A stretch of DNA of 59,658 nucleotides, from assembly GCA_002729125.1 (NCBI GenBank), contig PBTQ01000053.1, forward strand, positions 1-59,658, in the 5' to 3' direction. A program made the translations under genes and the position numbers. Shown here one piece after another: positions 1-7,296 of this stretch (the stretch's first letter is position 1; every line of letters starts with the position of its first letter). Below the pieces are notes generated by a model. The model was not told where the DNA came from and made no database searches. It saw only the letters and a list, made by a program, of their open reading frames with translations. Origin of the DNA: Acidimicrobiaceae bacterium. GTDB taxonomy: Bacteria; Actinomycetota; Acidimicrobiia; Acidimicrobiales; Aldehydirespiratoraceae.

Positions 1-400
1 AGTCCTTTTCGGCCGTGTCCTTTTCGGCCGTGTCCTTTTCGGCCGTGTCCTTTTCGGCCGTGTCCTTTTCGGCCGTGTCCTCTTCGGCCTCATAGTCGTC
101 GTGTGCAGAGCCGCTCTGGGATGCGTCGGCGTCATCGCTGCCCGACGCTTGCTCCTCGGTCTCTGATGTCGCTTGAGATCCACTGTCGCTGGTCTGGTCG
201 GCGTTGTCGGAATCGCTGGTCGATGCCGTCTCCTCGGCCTGGCTAGCGCTACTCGTCGTTTCATCGACCGCAGTGGTCGAATCAGCGTCGGACTCGACGA
301 CGGTTTGATCCGTGCTGCTGTCGCCGCAGGCGCCGGCAAGCATCGAGACGGCGAGCGCCACTGCGATGGTCGAGCAGATGGTGCGTGGGGTGGTGTTCAT
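1..400 (-). CDS. Acidic repeat-containing lipoprotein, C-terminus outside the window
   Basis: The reading frame starts at ATG 400-398 and runs off the left edge (133 codons visible). A GGAGGA Shine-Dalgarno lies 4 nt before the ATG. The N-terminus is a lipoprotein signal: MNTTPRTICSTIAVAL, hydrophobic core, then MLAGAC with the probable lipidated Cys at residue 25. The mature part is low-complexity, rich in Ser, Thr, Asp, Glu and Gln, with no recognisable fold. It ends in at least five perfect copies of the pentapeptide TAEKD, coded by a 15-bp tandem repeat that reaches the window edge. It lies downstream of the rhodopsin gene on the same strand, 177 bp away, but has its own Shine-Dalgarno and a dyad just upstream. 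Function is unknown; a cell-surface acidic spacer or stalk is possible. Confidence 0.75.
   Translation of the reverse strand, partial: MNTTPRTICSTIAVALAVSMLAGACGDSSTDQTVVESDADSTTAVDETTSSASQAEETASTSDSDNADQTSDSGSQATSETEEQASGSDDADASQSGSAHDDYEAEEDTAEKDTAEKDTAEKDTAEKDTAEKD
2..76 (-). repeat. 15-bp tandem repeat (minisatellite), at least 5 units, coding TAEKD
   Basis: Five identical 15-bp units occupy 2-76 and continue past the left edge. Because 15 is a multiple of 3 the repeat stays in frame within the lipoprotein and codes the charged pentapeptide Thr-Ala-Glu-Lys-Asp. The copy proximal to the N-terminus degenerates into EED and YEAEED. Identical units at the DNA level, not only at the protein level, point to recent expansion by slippage. 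Confidence 0.9.
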
Positions 401-419
401 GGTGTCCTCCAATTGGTTG

Positions 420-445
420 GTTGTGGTCGTCCTGATGACCACAAC
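420..445. promoter_or_regulatory. Perfect 9-bp inverted repeat upstream of the lipoprotein gene
   Basis: GTTGTGGTC and GACCACAAC form perfect arms around an 8-nt spacer. The dyad ends 20 nt before the lipoprotein ATG, so it is either an operator near the promoter or a 5' leader hairpin close to the ribosome-binding site. No regulator gene is nearby. Confidence 0.5.
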
Positions 446-577
446 GTCGCTGGTGGACACAAATGTCGAAAAGGTTTTTGGCGGGCCCCGGTGGCCCGAA
501 AACGACCTCGGGCCGGAGACCGCTGGCTGAGGCAGCGACCTCCGACCCGAGCGTCGGTGTTCGAGAAGAACGATCGA

Positions 578-1300
578 TCAGACTGGGCTGCTGCTCCCGC
601 TCCGAGCCTTCGCGATCCCGAGGACCATCAGGCCGTACAGGCCCTTGGAGGTGATGTCAGCGACGGTATAGCCGACCTGACGCAGCGTCTCAAGCGTGCC
701 GGAGGTGTCGTCGAAGACGGGGAACAGGTACGCAATCGGATACACCAGCCAGGTGATCAGCAACACCATGGTGGCGTTCTTGATCGCAGCGGAGACGGCG
801 GGCGTCTCGCGTGCGGCTGCCGCCTGGAGCTGGCCGTAGAGGGTGTAAAGGATGTACACGAACGGGATCATGGCGAGGACCCAGAAGATCCACTTCGTGC
901 TGTTGGAGTCGGCGACTTCACCCGGGTAACCGAGGCCGATCATGAGGACGGTCGCAGGGACAAGCGTCTTCATGAGCTGCTTGCGCAGATCGGAAGCAAC
1001 GCCGAGCACGATGAGCAGCTCGATGACGAGCAACGGCACGGTGATGAGCCAGTCCGCATAGCGGTAGCCCTCGTTCATCTCGCCGTTAGAGAAGCCTTCC
1101 CAGATTCGGTAGTAGTGGTAGCCGGCGATACCGACAACCACGGCCGATGCCGCAACGGCGGGGCGGTATTCCTTGTTTACGGCACTCATCTGTGTCAGGA
1201 AGTAGACGAAGGCGCCGAGCATGACCGCCGTGCCGAACGACAAGGCGTTGTAGACCAGTTGGTGCTGGTCCTCGCTCAATAGGGCAATAGTTGAATCCAT
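578..1300 (-). CDS. Proton-pumping microbial rhodopsin (type 1, DTE motif)
   Basis: This 240-residue, seven-helix retinal protein should be a light-driven outward proton pump in the cytoplasmic membrane. Helix C carries RYADWLITVPLL...E, giving D83 (Schiff-base counterion), T87 and E94 (cytoplasmic donor), the DTE triplet of proton pumps. L91 is at the position of proteorhodopsin residue 105, where Leu means green absorption. The retinal lysine is K219 in ADITSKG, with counterion D215 four residues before it. H62 matches the helix-B His that pairs with the counterion. HYYRIW and the VIELLIVL after helix C look closer to xanthorhodopsin/actinorhodopsin than to classical proteorhodopsin. Position 140, by my alignment the carotenoid fenestration Gly of xanthorhodopsin, is Trp. 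Shine-Dalgarno AGAGGA precedes the ATG. No retinal-synthesis gene (blh) is in the window. Confidence 0.95.
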   Translation of the reverse strand: MDSTIALLSEDQHQLVYNALSFGTAVMLGAFVYFLTQMSAVNKEYRPAVAASAVVVGIAGYHYYRIWEGFSNGEMNEGYRYADWLITVPLLVIELLIVLGVASDLRKQLMKTLVPATVLMIGLGYPGEVADSNSTKWIFWVLAMIPFVYILYTLYGQLQAAAARETPAVSAAIKNATMVLLITWLVYPIAYLFPVFDDTSGTLETLRQVGYTVADITSKGLYGLMVLGIAKARSGSSSPV

Positions 1301-1330
1301 GTTTTCCTCTGGTTCGATTTGATCGCATCT

Positions 1331-1349
1331 TTGGTGGCCGCATCACCAA
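1331..1349. promoter_or_regulatory. Dyad TTGGTG-N7-CACCAA upstream of rhodopsin
   Basis: Perfect 6-bp arms around a 7-nt spacer, 31-49 bp before the rhodopsin ATG and thus within the likely promoter. It sits immediately next to the tandem repeats at 1352-1405. Candidate operator; no footprint or regulator is known from the sequence. Confidence 0.4.
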
Positions 1350-1351
1350 GC

Positions 1352-1405
1352 CAAACAGTAGTGGCCTGTGACGGCCACCACACAAACAGTAGTGGCCTGT
1401 GACGG
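1352..1405. repeat. Two 23-bp direct repeats, 31-bp period, upstream of rhodopsin
   Basis: The 23-bp element beginning CAAACAGTAGTGG and ending GTGACGG occurs at 1352-1374 and again at 1383-1405 without mismatch. The 31-bp period is close to three helical turns, so a protein would bind both copies on the same DNA face. The first copy also forms a GTGGCC/GGCCAC stem (1361-1378). The pair lies 52-105 bp upstream of the rhodopsin start, a usual activator position. The remainder of the gap, 1406-1562, shows nothing I recognise. Confidence 0.8.
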
Positions 1406-1562
1406 TCTAGATGCGCGGATGCCGATGTGTCGACCACGCAGCGTGACCTTCGTCCTTGCCAGCCATGGTCAGCAACGCACGGCCGGCGCAGCCACGGAGT
1501 CGCGCGGAGGGTGCTGTTTCGCCTGCGCAGCGATGCTCCCGGAGCGAGTTGATCAACCGTGT

Positions 1563-4500
1563 TCAGCCGAGGCTGTCGTAGCGAGAGAGGAACGCAGCGA
1601 ACTGGACTCGCGTCACCAGCTGATCGGGGGAGAACGTGGTCGCAGACGTTCCCGTCGTCACCGCGTTTTCGTACGCCCAGCGCACAGCCTCGGCGAAGTA
1701 GCGCGACAGGTTGACATCTTCGAAGGGATTCGGCCCATTCGACGGAGGTTGGCCGGCATACCGCCAGAGAAACGTGACTGCTTGCGCTCGAGTGACGGTT
1801 TGTCCGGTGCCGAATCGGGTCGGGCTTACTCCAGAAGTGATACCGGTGTTGTAGGCCCAGGTCACTGCGTTGGTGAAGTAGCGGTTGGCAGGAAGGTCGA
1901 CGAACGGCGTCGTCGGACCCGGCGAGGGCTCACCTGCGTATCGCCAAAGAAACGTGATCTGTTGCTCTCTCGTCATCCCGTCGTCAGGACAGAACTCACT
2001 CGGACTGCACCCGTTCGTAACGCCGGACTGCTGCATCCAGGAGACCGCTTCGTTCCGCCATCCAGCCGTCGAGACATCCGTGAAGCTATGGGGAGTGGTG
2101 ACCAAAAGCTGGGCGGCCTCTCCGTTTCCAAAGGCCGTGGTCGCATGCACCGAAATGGTGTACTTGGTGGCGGCGGTAAGACCGGCGAGCGTGCATGACG
2201 TTGTTGCCGTCACACATCCAGCGGTGGAGGGATTGGTCGAGACGGTGTACGAGACAATTGCGACGTCACCGTCGGCCTCTGGCGGCGTCCAGGAAACCGT
2301 GGCGACGGTTCCCTCCACGGTGGCGTTCAATGCGGTGGGGGGCGGCGGTGGGCTGGGTCGTTCGGCGGCCTGGATCGGTCCACCCCAGAGGGCACGAGTG
2401 CCACTCGAGGTTTCGATGCTGAGTTCGATCAGGTACGAGGCGCCGGGCACGACCCCCGGCAAGGTCACCGTAGGGGTCGTCGAGTCCGTGTCGATACGTA
2501 CCGAGTTCCACGCTGAACCCGTATGAGATTTGATCCAGTCGGTGTAGTTCGACACACGGGTGTACACCCCGGGGTACGCCGCCTGGGCGCAGCCGTAGCC
2601 CCAGCTGACGACGCCTGCGAGCGAGGAGGTTCCGTTGTCGTCGCCGAGCACCACCGGCCCACCGCTATCGCCCTGGCACGAGTCGGTGTTCGGTGCGGCT
2701 GCGCAGAACATCGCACTGTCGATGATCTCGCTGGTCGGGTACTGACCGCAGCCAGTGTCGACGAAGATGGTCGCAGCCTTGAGGCGGGCACTCGGCACGC
2801 CACCTGATGAGGTCGTTCCCCAGCCGGCGACCGTTAGGGCCTGATTCGCGGCAAGGCCGGTGCCGGTCGCCGGATCGTGGAGGGCAATCGGGGTCGCAGC
2901 TTCGAGATCGACCGGCGTTGCCAGTCGAGCGACGGCGATGTCGTTTTCGAGGGTCGAGGAGTTGTACGCAGGGTGCAGATGAACGAGGTCGATCTCGGTG
3001 AGGTGACCCGATTGCTCCTCGACTGGCAGTTGGTATGCGTCGGACCAGTGCTCGAGTCCGTAGATGACGTCGTCGCCAAGGGAGGGAGCGCAGTGGGCAG
3101 CAGTGACGATCCATTGAGGCGCGATGATGGCCGCTCCGCATCCGGAGATCTTTGCGATGTGACGGGTTGCGTCGATCCCCGGGAAGTAGCCACCGACGAT
3201 CTGCCCGTCGTTGTCGTCGACCGAGGTTGAGACGATCGGCTGGTACGTAATTTCGTAGGCCGTGACCTCGGCGCCGTCGATGGAGGTCGTCCACGTGAGT
3301 TCGCCGTTGTCGGTGAGCGCGAGATCGTCCACGGAGACGGCGAACGGTGTAGTCACCGGCGACAGGGCAGAGGCGTTGCTGGTTCCGGCCGCGTTGCTCG
3401 CCGAGACTGTGAACGTGTACGGCGTGCCGTTGATGAGATCACTGATCTCGCAGGCGTACGGCCCGTCGGTCCATGTGCAGGTCGGCCCGTCGCCGACCGT
3501 GGCCACCGTGAACGACGTCGCAGGGTTGGCCTCGGGCGAGGCAGGACTCCACGAGATGGTGACGGACTGATCGCCCGCTTCTGCGGCGATGTCAATCGGT
3601 GCCGCTGGGGGAAGAAGCGGCGTCGTGACGACGATCTCTCCGGGCGCTGCGGCCGTGGTGAAGCCGTCGCCGATCATCACCAATCGGCTGAGGGATGTCG
3701 TCGCAGCATCGAGGAGCGCATCGTGGGTGATCGTGGCGGCTCCGTCGGCGAGCGCAACGTCGGTGACGAGCGGTGCCGCACCCGCCTCGTCGAGCAGGGT
3801 GAGCCCGACACAGTGGACGGCTCCGGTGTCGGCAGAGGCATCGTCGCGAATGTGAAGCTCCCACGTTCCCTGCGCGGATTCACCGTCGAATGCGGAAAGT
3901 GCTTGTTCGGGGCGCCACGATCCGCTGAAGGGCGCAATGCCTGACGAGATCGAGCGTTCGGCGTTATCGGTGAACTGGGTTGGCGATCCGGTGCAGTCGT
4001 CGGTGCCAGTGCCGAAATCGTTGCCGTAACTCCCGCGGCGCTCCACGAGGACGACCTCGGTGCCGGATGGCGAGATGAGGCGAACGGTCAGGTCTTGAAG
4101 GTAGGTGTGATCTGCCCGAAGACTGACGGTGAGATCGTCCACCGTCGTGTCGTCATCGATGTCGATCGGCACGACCGTGGTTGAGTGATCGCTGATGGTG
4201 CCGTTGCTCACGTCCTGGTTGACGCCGGTGAGTGGTGCGAGCGCGAGCACAGCGGTCGAGTCGGGCGATCCGTTCCAGGTCCATTCGACGGCGAGTGATT
4301 CGCCGGAAACGGCGGTTACGTCGTCGTTCGGACGGGTGAGTTCGACGGTCGGATCGAGAACGTTGAGTGCCAGTTGGGCACGGCCGAGGCGGTTGTTGGC
4401 GTCGGTGGCCTCGGCGATGATTAGCACCGATCCGGCCTCTTCGAGGGTCGTGGTCAGCGACGGCCCGGTGCCGAGGAGGGCTCCCGACTGGTTGCTCCAG

Positions 4501-5987
4501 GTGACCGTTGAGGAAAGGTCGGTTCCGTCGGAAGTGGTCGCGGCTGCTGTCAGTGACAGCTGAGTGCCGACCATCACGGTCGTCTCTGCGGGTTGGCCGC
4601 TGAGTGTCACGGTTGGACCGTCGCCGGTGAGTTGGAGCGCCTTTTCTGCATCGAGTGCCGACCCGGAGCGAACCGACTCGAAGGCCGCGTCTGGTCGACC
4701 GGCCTGCAGCACAATGTCGATCATCTCCGATGGTGATAGTTCAGGGGCCGCTCCCAAGAGCAGTGCAGCGACCCCTGCGGCGTGCGGGGCGGCCATCGAC
4801 GTGCCGCTGATCGAGTTGTATCCGGAGCCTGGCCACGTCGAACGAATCGAGACGCCCGGTGCTGAGATATCTACGGCAGTCGTTCCGTAGTTGCTGAAGC
4901 CGGCCAGCGAGCCGGACGAATTGTGGGCCGCCACACTCAGGATGTTCGTTGCGTTGTACGCCGCCGGATATTGCGGGGAGGAATCGATATCGAGTCCGGA
5001 GTTTCCAGCGGCAGCGACGAAGAGATGGGTGTTGGCGTTCGAGGCGATGAGCGACGAAAGCGCCGTGTTGAAGCCGCCTCCGCCCCAGGAGTTGTTGGAG
5101 ATCGGCGCGCCGTTATCGATGGCGTACTCGAGCGCAGCAAGGGCGGCAGAGGTGTAGCCAGATCCGTCGGCATTGAGAAAGCGCAGGGCCATGACGCGGG
5201 CGTTGTCAGCGACCCCGGCGACTCCGATGCCGTTGTCGCGAACGGCGGCGATGGTTCCGGCGACATGGGTGCCGTGCCCGTTGTCGTCGTTCGGGGTGGC
5301 ATCGTTTTCCACGAAGTCCCAGCCGTGGATGTCGTCGACGAAGCCGTTGTTGTCATCGTCGATACCGTTTCCGGCAATCTCACCAGGGTTTGTCCAGATG
5401 TTGTCGGCAAGGTCGGGGTGGTCGGTGTCGACGCCACTGTCGATCACTGCGACGACAACGGGAGCACCAGTGCCAGCGAGATCCCAGGCGGCGGTTGCGT
5501 TGATGCCGTGAGTGTCGAAGAGTCCCCAGAGCGAGCCTGCCTCGAGATCATTGCTCGTGGAGACTTGAACGGTGGTGTCGAGCGCAACCTGATGGACTGC
5601 AGGATGCGCTTCGAGCGTTTCCTGAGTTTTGTTGAGGTCGGCTCGTGTCTCGAGCAGGTAGATGTCGCTCTCGCCGAAGCGCCTGACGAGCGCTGCGTGG
5701 GCGAGTTCGAGGAGATTGTCGACATCGGCGTGGTTGGCGTCGGACTCGAACTCGACGAGGAGTGCGTACGGGTTGTAACCGACGTCCGAGCCGTATTCGA
5801 GCACGACATGCGCAAGTTGGTCGGCGTAGCGCCCCGAGCCGTTGAGCGAGAGCGTGTCGTCGTTCGCCGGCTCCGTCGCCGCCACGCTTACGGTCGGGGC
5901 CACAGCAACGAAGGAGAGTGCGAATGCGGCCGCTGACGCAGTGAAGAAGCCGAGTCGAAGGCGAGTGTTCTTGTGACTTCGCCGCAT
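1563..5987 (-). CDS. Secreted dual protease: subtilisin (S8) + P-domain + Fn3 + trypsin (S1) + Fn3 + three SLH
   Basis: Residue numbers count from the upstream ATG at 6023; the preferred start is M13 (5987), preceded by GGAGGA and followed by RRSHKN, a signal peptide and VSVAA. Order: propeptide about 60-155; S8 domain about 165-465 with triad D195 (VIDSGVD), H250 (NGHGTHVAGT), S409 (SGTSMAAPH) and oxyanion N341; beta-rich linker; proprotein-convertase P-domain about 605-745; Fn3 about 805-895; S1 domain 942-1167 starting IVGG with H977 (TAAHC), D1028 (NDIAVA), S1120 (GDSGGP) and D1114 in the S1 pocket, predicting cleavage after Arg/Lys; Fn3 about 1224-1310; three SLH repeats 1312-1486. Both triads are intact. 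It is exported and probably held on the cell wall by the SLH repeats, where it would degrade environmental protein. Two catalytic families in one chain is unusual. Confidence 0.93.
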   Translation of the reverse strand: MRRSHKNTRLRLGFFTASAAAFALSFVAVAPTVSVAATEPANDDTLSLNGSGRYADQLAHVVLEYGSDVGYNPYALLVEFESDANHADVDNLLELAHAALVRRFGESDIYLLETRADLNKTQETLEAHPAVHQVALDTTVQVSTSNDLEAGSLWGLFDTHGINATAAWDLAGTGAPVVVAVIDSGVDTDHPDLADNIWTNPGEIAGNGIDDDNNGFVDDIHGWDFVENDATPNDDNGHGTHVAGTIAAVRDNGIGVAGVADNARVMALRFLNADGSGYTSAALAALEYAIDNGAPISNNSWGGGGFNTALSSLIASNANTHLFVAAAGNSGLDIDSSPQYPAAYNATNILSVAAHNSSGSLAGFSNYGTTAVDISAPGVSIRSTWPGSGYNSISGTSMAAPHAAGVAALLLGAAPELSPSEMIDIVLQAGRPDAAFESVRSGSALDAEKALQLTGDGPTVTLSGQPAETTVMVGTQLSLTAAATTSDGTDLSSTVTWSNQSGALLGTGPSLTTTLEEAGSVLIIAEATDANNRLGRAQLALNVLDPTVELTRPNDDVTAVSGESLAVEWTWNGSPDSTAVLALAPLTGVNQDVSNGTISDHSTTVVPIDIDDDTTVDDLTVSLRADHTYLQDLTVRLISPSGTEVVLVERRGSYGNDFGTGTDDCTGSPTQFTDNAERSISSGIAPFSGSWRPEQALSAFDGESAQGTWELHIRDDASADTGAVHCVGLTLLDEAGAAPLVTDVALADGAATITHDALLDAATTSLSRLVMIGDGFTTAAAPGEIVVTTPLLPPAAPIDIAAEAGDQSVTISWSPASPEANPATSFTVATVGDGPTCTWTDGPYACEISDLINGTPYTFTVSASNAAGTSNASALSPVTTPFAVSVDDLALTDNGELTWTTSIDGAEVTAYEITYQPIVSTSVDDNDGQIVGGYFPGIDATRHIAKISGCGAAIIAPQWIVTAAHCAPSLGDDVIYGLEHWSDAYQLPVEEQSGHLTEIDLVHLHPAYNSSTLENDIAVARLATPVDLEAATPIALHDPATGTGLAANQALTVAGWGTTSSGGVPSARLKAATIFVDTGCGQYPTSEIIDSAMFCAAAPNTDSCQGDSGGPVVLGDDNGTSSLAGVVSWGYGCAQAAYPGVYTRVSNYTDWIKSHTGSAWNSVRIDTDSTTPTVTLPGVVPGASYLIELSIETSSGTRALWGGPIQAAERPSPPPPPTALNATVEGTVATVSWTPPEADGDVAIVSYTVSTNPSTAGCVTATTSCTLAGLTAATKYTISVHATTAFGNGEAAQLLVTTPHSFTDVSTAGWRNEAVSWMQQSGVTNGCSPSEFCPDDGMTREQQITFLWRYAGEPSPGPTTPFVDLPANRYFTNAVTWAYNTGITSGVSPTRFGTGQTVTRAQAVTFLWRYAGQPPSNGPNPFEDVNLSRYFAEAVRWAYENAVTTGTSATTFSPDQLVTRVQFAAFLSRYDSLG

Positions 5988-6121
5988 GATGACCCGAGCT
6001 CCTCCTTCCTGGTCGCCAACCATTGGCAGGACATAATCGTCGATGTGACGAAAATGCTAGTCCGCTCACGCTGCGTAGTGGCCGCGAGCGCGCTGCGCCG
6101 CCGTAGCCGAGCGTTAGGTCG

Positions 6122-7264
6122 CTAGTGGTCGGTGCGAGTGTGTCGCAGTTGGCGGGCGTGGCGTTGGAGCGCCAGCCCGACAAGGCGATCGATCAACAAC
6201 GCATAGTCGAGACCGCTGGCCTGCCACATCTTGGGGTACATCGAGATCGGCGTGAACCCCGGCATGGTGTTGATCTCGTTGATCAGCCAGCCTCGGGAGT
6301 GAGCGGTGTTGCGGGACCCGTCCTCGAAGAAAAAATCGACGCGGGCCAGCCCCTCAACCCTGCAGGCGCGGTAGGCGCCGATCGCAAGGCGCTGGAGCTC
6401 CGCCAGTTCGTCGCCGGTCAAGGGTGCCGGGATGAGGAGATCGGCGCCGTCGTCGTACTTGTCGGCATAGTCGTAGAAGTCGGCGCCCGGCACGATCTCG
6501 CCGGCGACACTCGCCTCGGGATCCTCGTTTCCGAGCACGGCGATCTCGATCTCGCGGCCGACGACCTCTTCCTCAAAGATGACTTCACGGTCATAGGTCG
6601 CCGCCAACTCAATCGCTGCTGCGACCTCGTCGGCGGTCGTGGCCCGCGAGACGCCGACCGACGACCCCATGTTGGCGGGCTTCACGAACATCGGGAGACC
6701 AAGTTCGTCGATTGCGGCATCGATCTCGGCGAGGAGTTGTACCCGGCTGCCGTCGGGGCGGCGAATGATGTCGTCGTCGACCGTGATCCATCGATATGCG
6801 CACTGCGGGAGTCCGTGGCTGGCGAGATGGTCCTTGCAGGCGACCTTGTCCATGCAGAGCGCCGAGGCGAGGACACCCGCGCCGACGTAGGGCACCCCGG
6901 CGAGTTCGAGCAGACCTTGCACGGTGCCGTCCTCGCCCATCGGTCCGTGCAAGACGGGCAGAACGACGGTGGGGGCCGACCCGGAGTCGGCGAGCATTGG
7001 TAAGGGCTGGACCTCGGGGCCGAGCGCTTCGAGACGACCAGGCATCGAGTCGTCGCCTCCCTCGAGCGCCGTCCGTGCCTGTTCCACCTGGACCCACCGG
7101 CCGTCGCGGGTGATCCCGATTGGCTCGACCTCGTAGCGGCCGGGGTCGACGGCGGCGAGGACATGGCGAGTGGACACGCACGATACGTCGTGTTCGGCGG
7201 AACGCCCACCGAAGAGAACGACGAGTCGGATGCGCTCGGGCGTGTCGGAATCGGGGGCGGTCAC
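6122..7264 (-). CDS. ddl: D-alanine--D-alanine ligase
   Basis: ATP-grasp ligase joining two D-Ala for the peptidoglycan stem peptide, cytoplasmic; 380 residues, normal for the family. The N-terminus has the Ddl signature LFGGRSAEHDVS, and the ATP-grasp region shows VKPANMGSSVGVS, EVVGREIEIAVLG and, near the C-terminus, NEINTMPGFTPISMYPKMW. The start is a GTG at 7264 with TACGGT 7 nt upstream and no Shine-Dalgarno, consistent with a leaderless message. It is divergent from murF, which uses its product; the two start codons are separated by only 32 bp. Confidence 0.96.
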   Translation of the reverse strand: MTAPDSDTPERIRLVVLFGGRSAEHDVSCVSTRHVLAAVDPGRYEVEPIGITRDGRWVQVEQARTALEGGDDSMPGRLEALGPEVQPLPMLADSGSAPTVVLPVLHGPMGEDGTVQGLLELAGVPYVGAGVLASALCMDKVACKDHLASHGLPQCAYRWITVDDDIIRRPDGSRVQLLAEIDAAIDELGLPMFVKPANMGSSVGVSRATTADEVAAAIELAATYDREVIFEEEVVGREIEIAVLGNEDPEASVAGEIVPGADFYDYADKYDDGADLLIPAPLTGDELAELQRLAIGAYRACRVEGLARVDFFFEDGSRNTAHSRGWLINEINTMPGFTPISMYPKMWQASGLDYALLIDRLVGLALQRHARQLRHTRTDH

Positions 7265-7296
7265 AGCGTCGACCGTAGTCGTGCCACACTCCCGTT
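7265..7296. promoter_or_regulatory. 32-bp divergent promoter between ddl and murF
   Basis: Everything between the two start codons. Leftward, TACGGT stands 7 nt before the ddl GTG; rightward, CACACT stands 6 nt before the murF ATG and is a weaker -10 match. If both messages are leaderless, each promoter's -35 region must lie inside or next to the opposite gene, so the two would compete or be co-ordinated. Confidence 0.5.

Noticed and set aside
1..76. Regular 15-bp repeats considered as a CRISPR array
   Set aside because: No spacers; units abut and code an in-frame pentapeptide.
475..502. Hairpin CGGGCC-CCGGT-GGCCCG downstream of rhodopsin considered as a terminator
   Set aside because: On both strands the T-run precedes and the A-run follows the stem, so no U-tract follows in either direction; it is at best a longer stem-loop.
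173..1282. 369-codon plus-strand reading frame across the rhodopsin region
   Set aside because: It is the antisense shadow of the rhodopsin and lipoprotein genes; Arg/Asp/Gly-rich low-quality protein, no start signal, while the minus strand codes two recognisable proteins.
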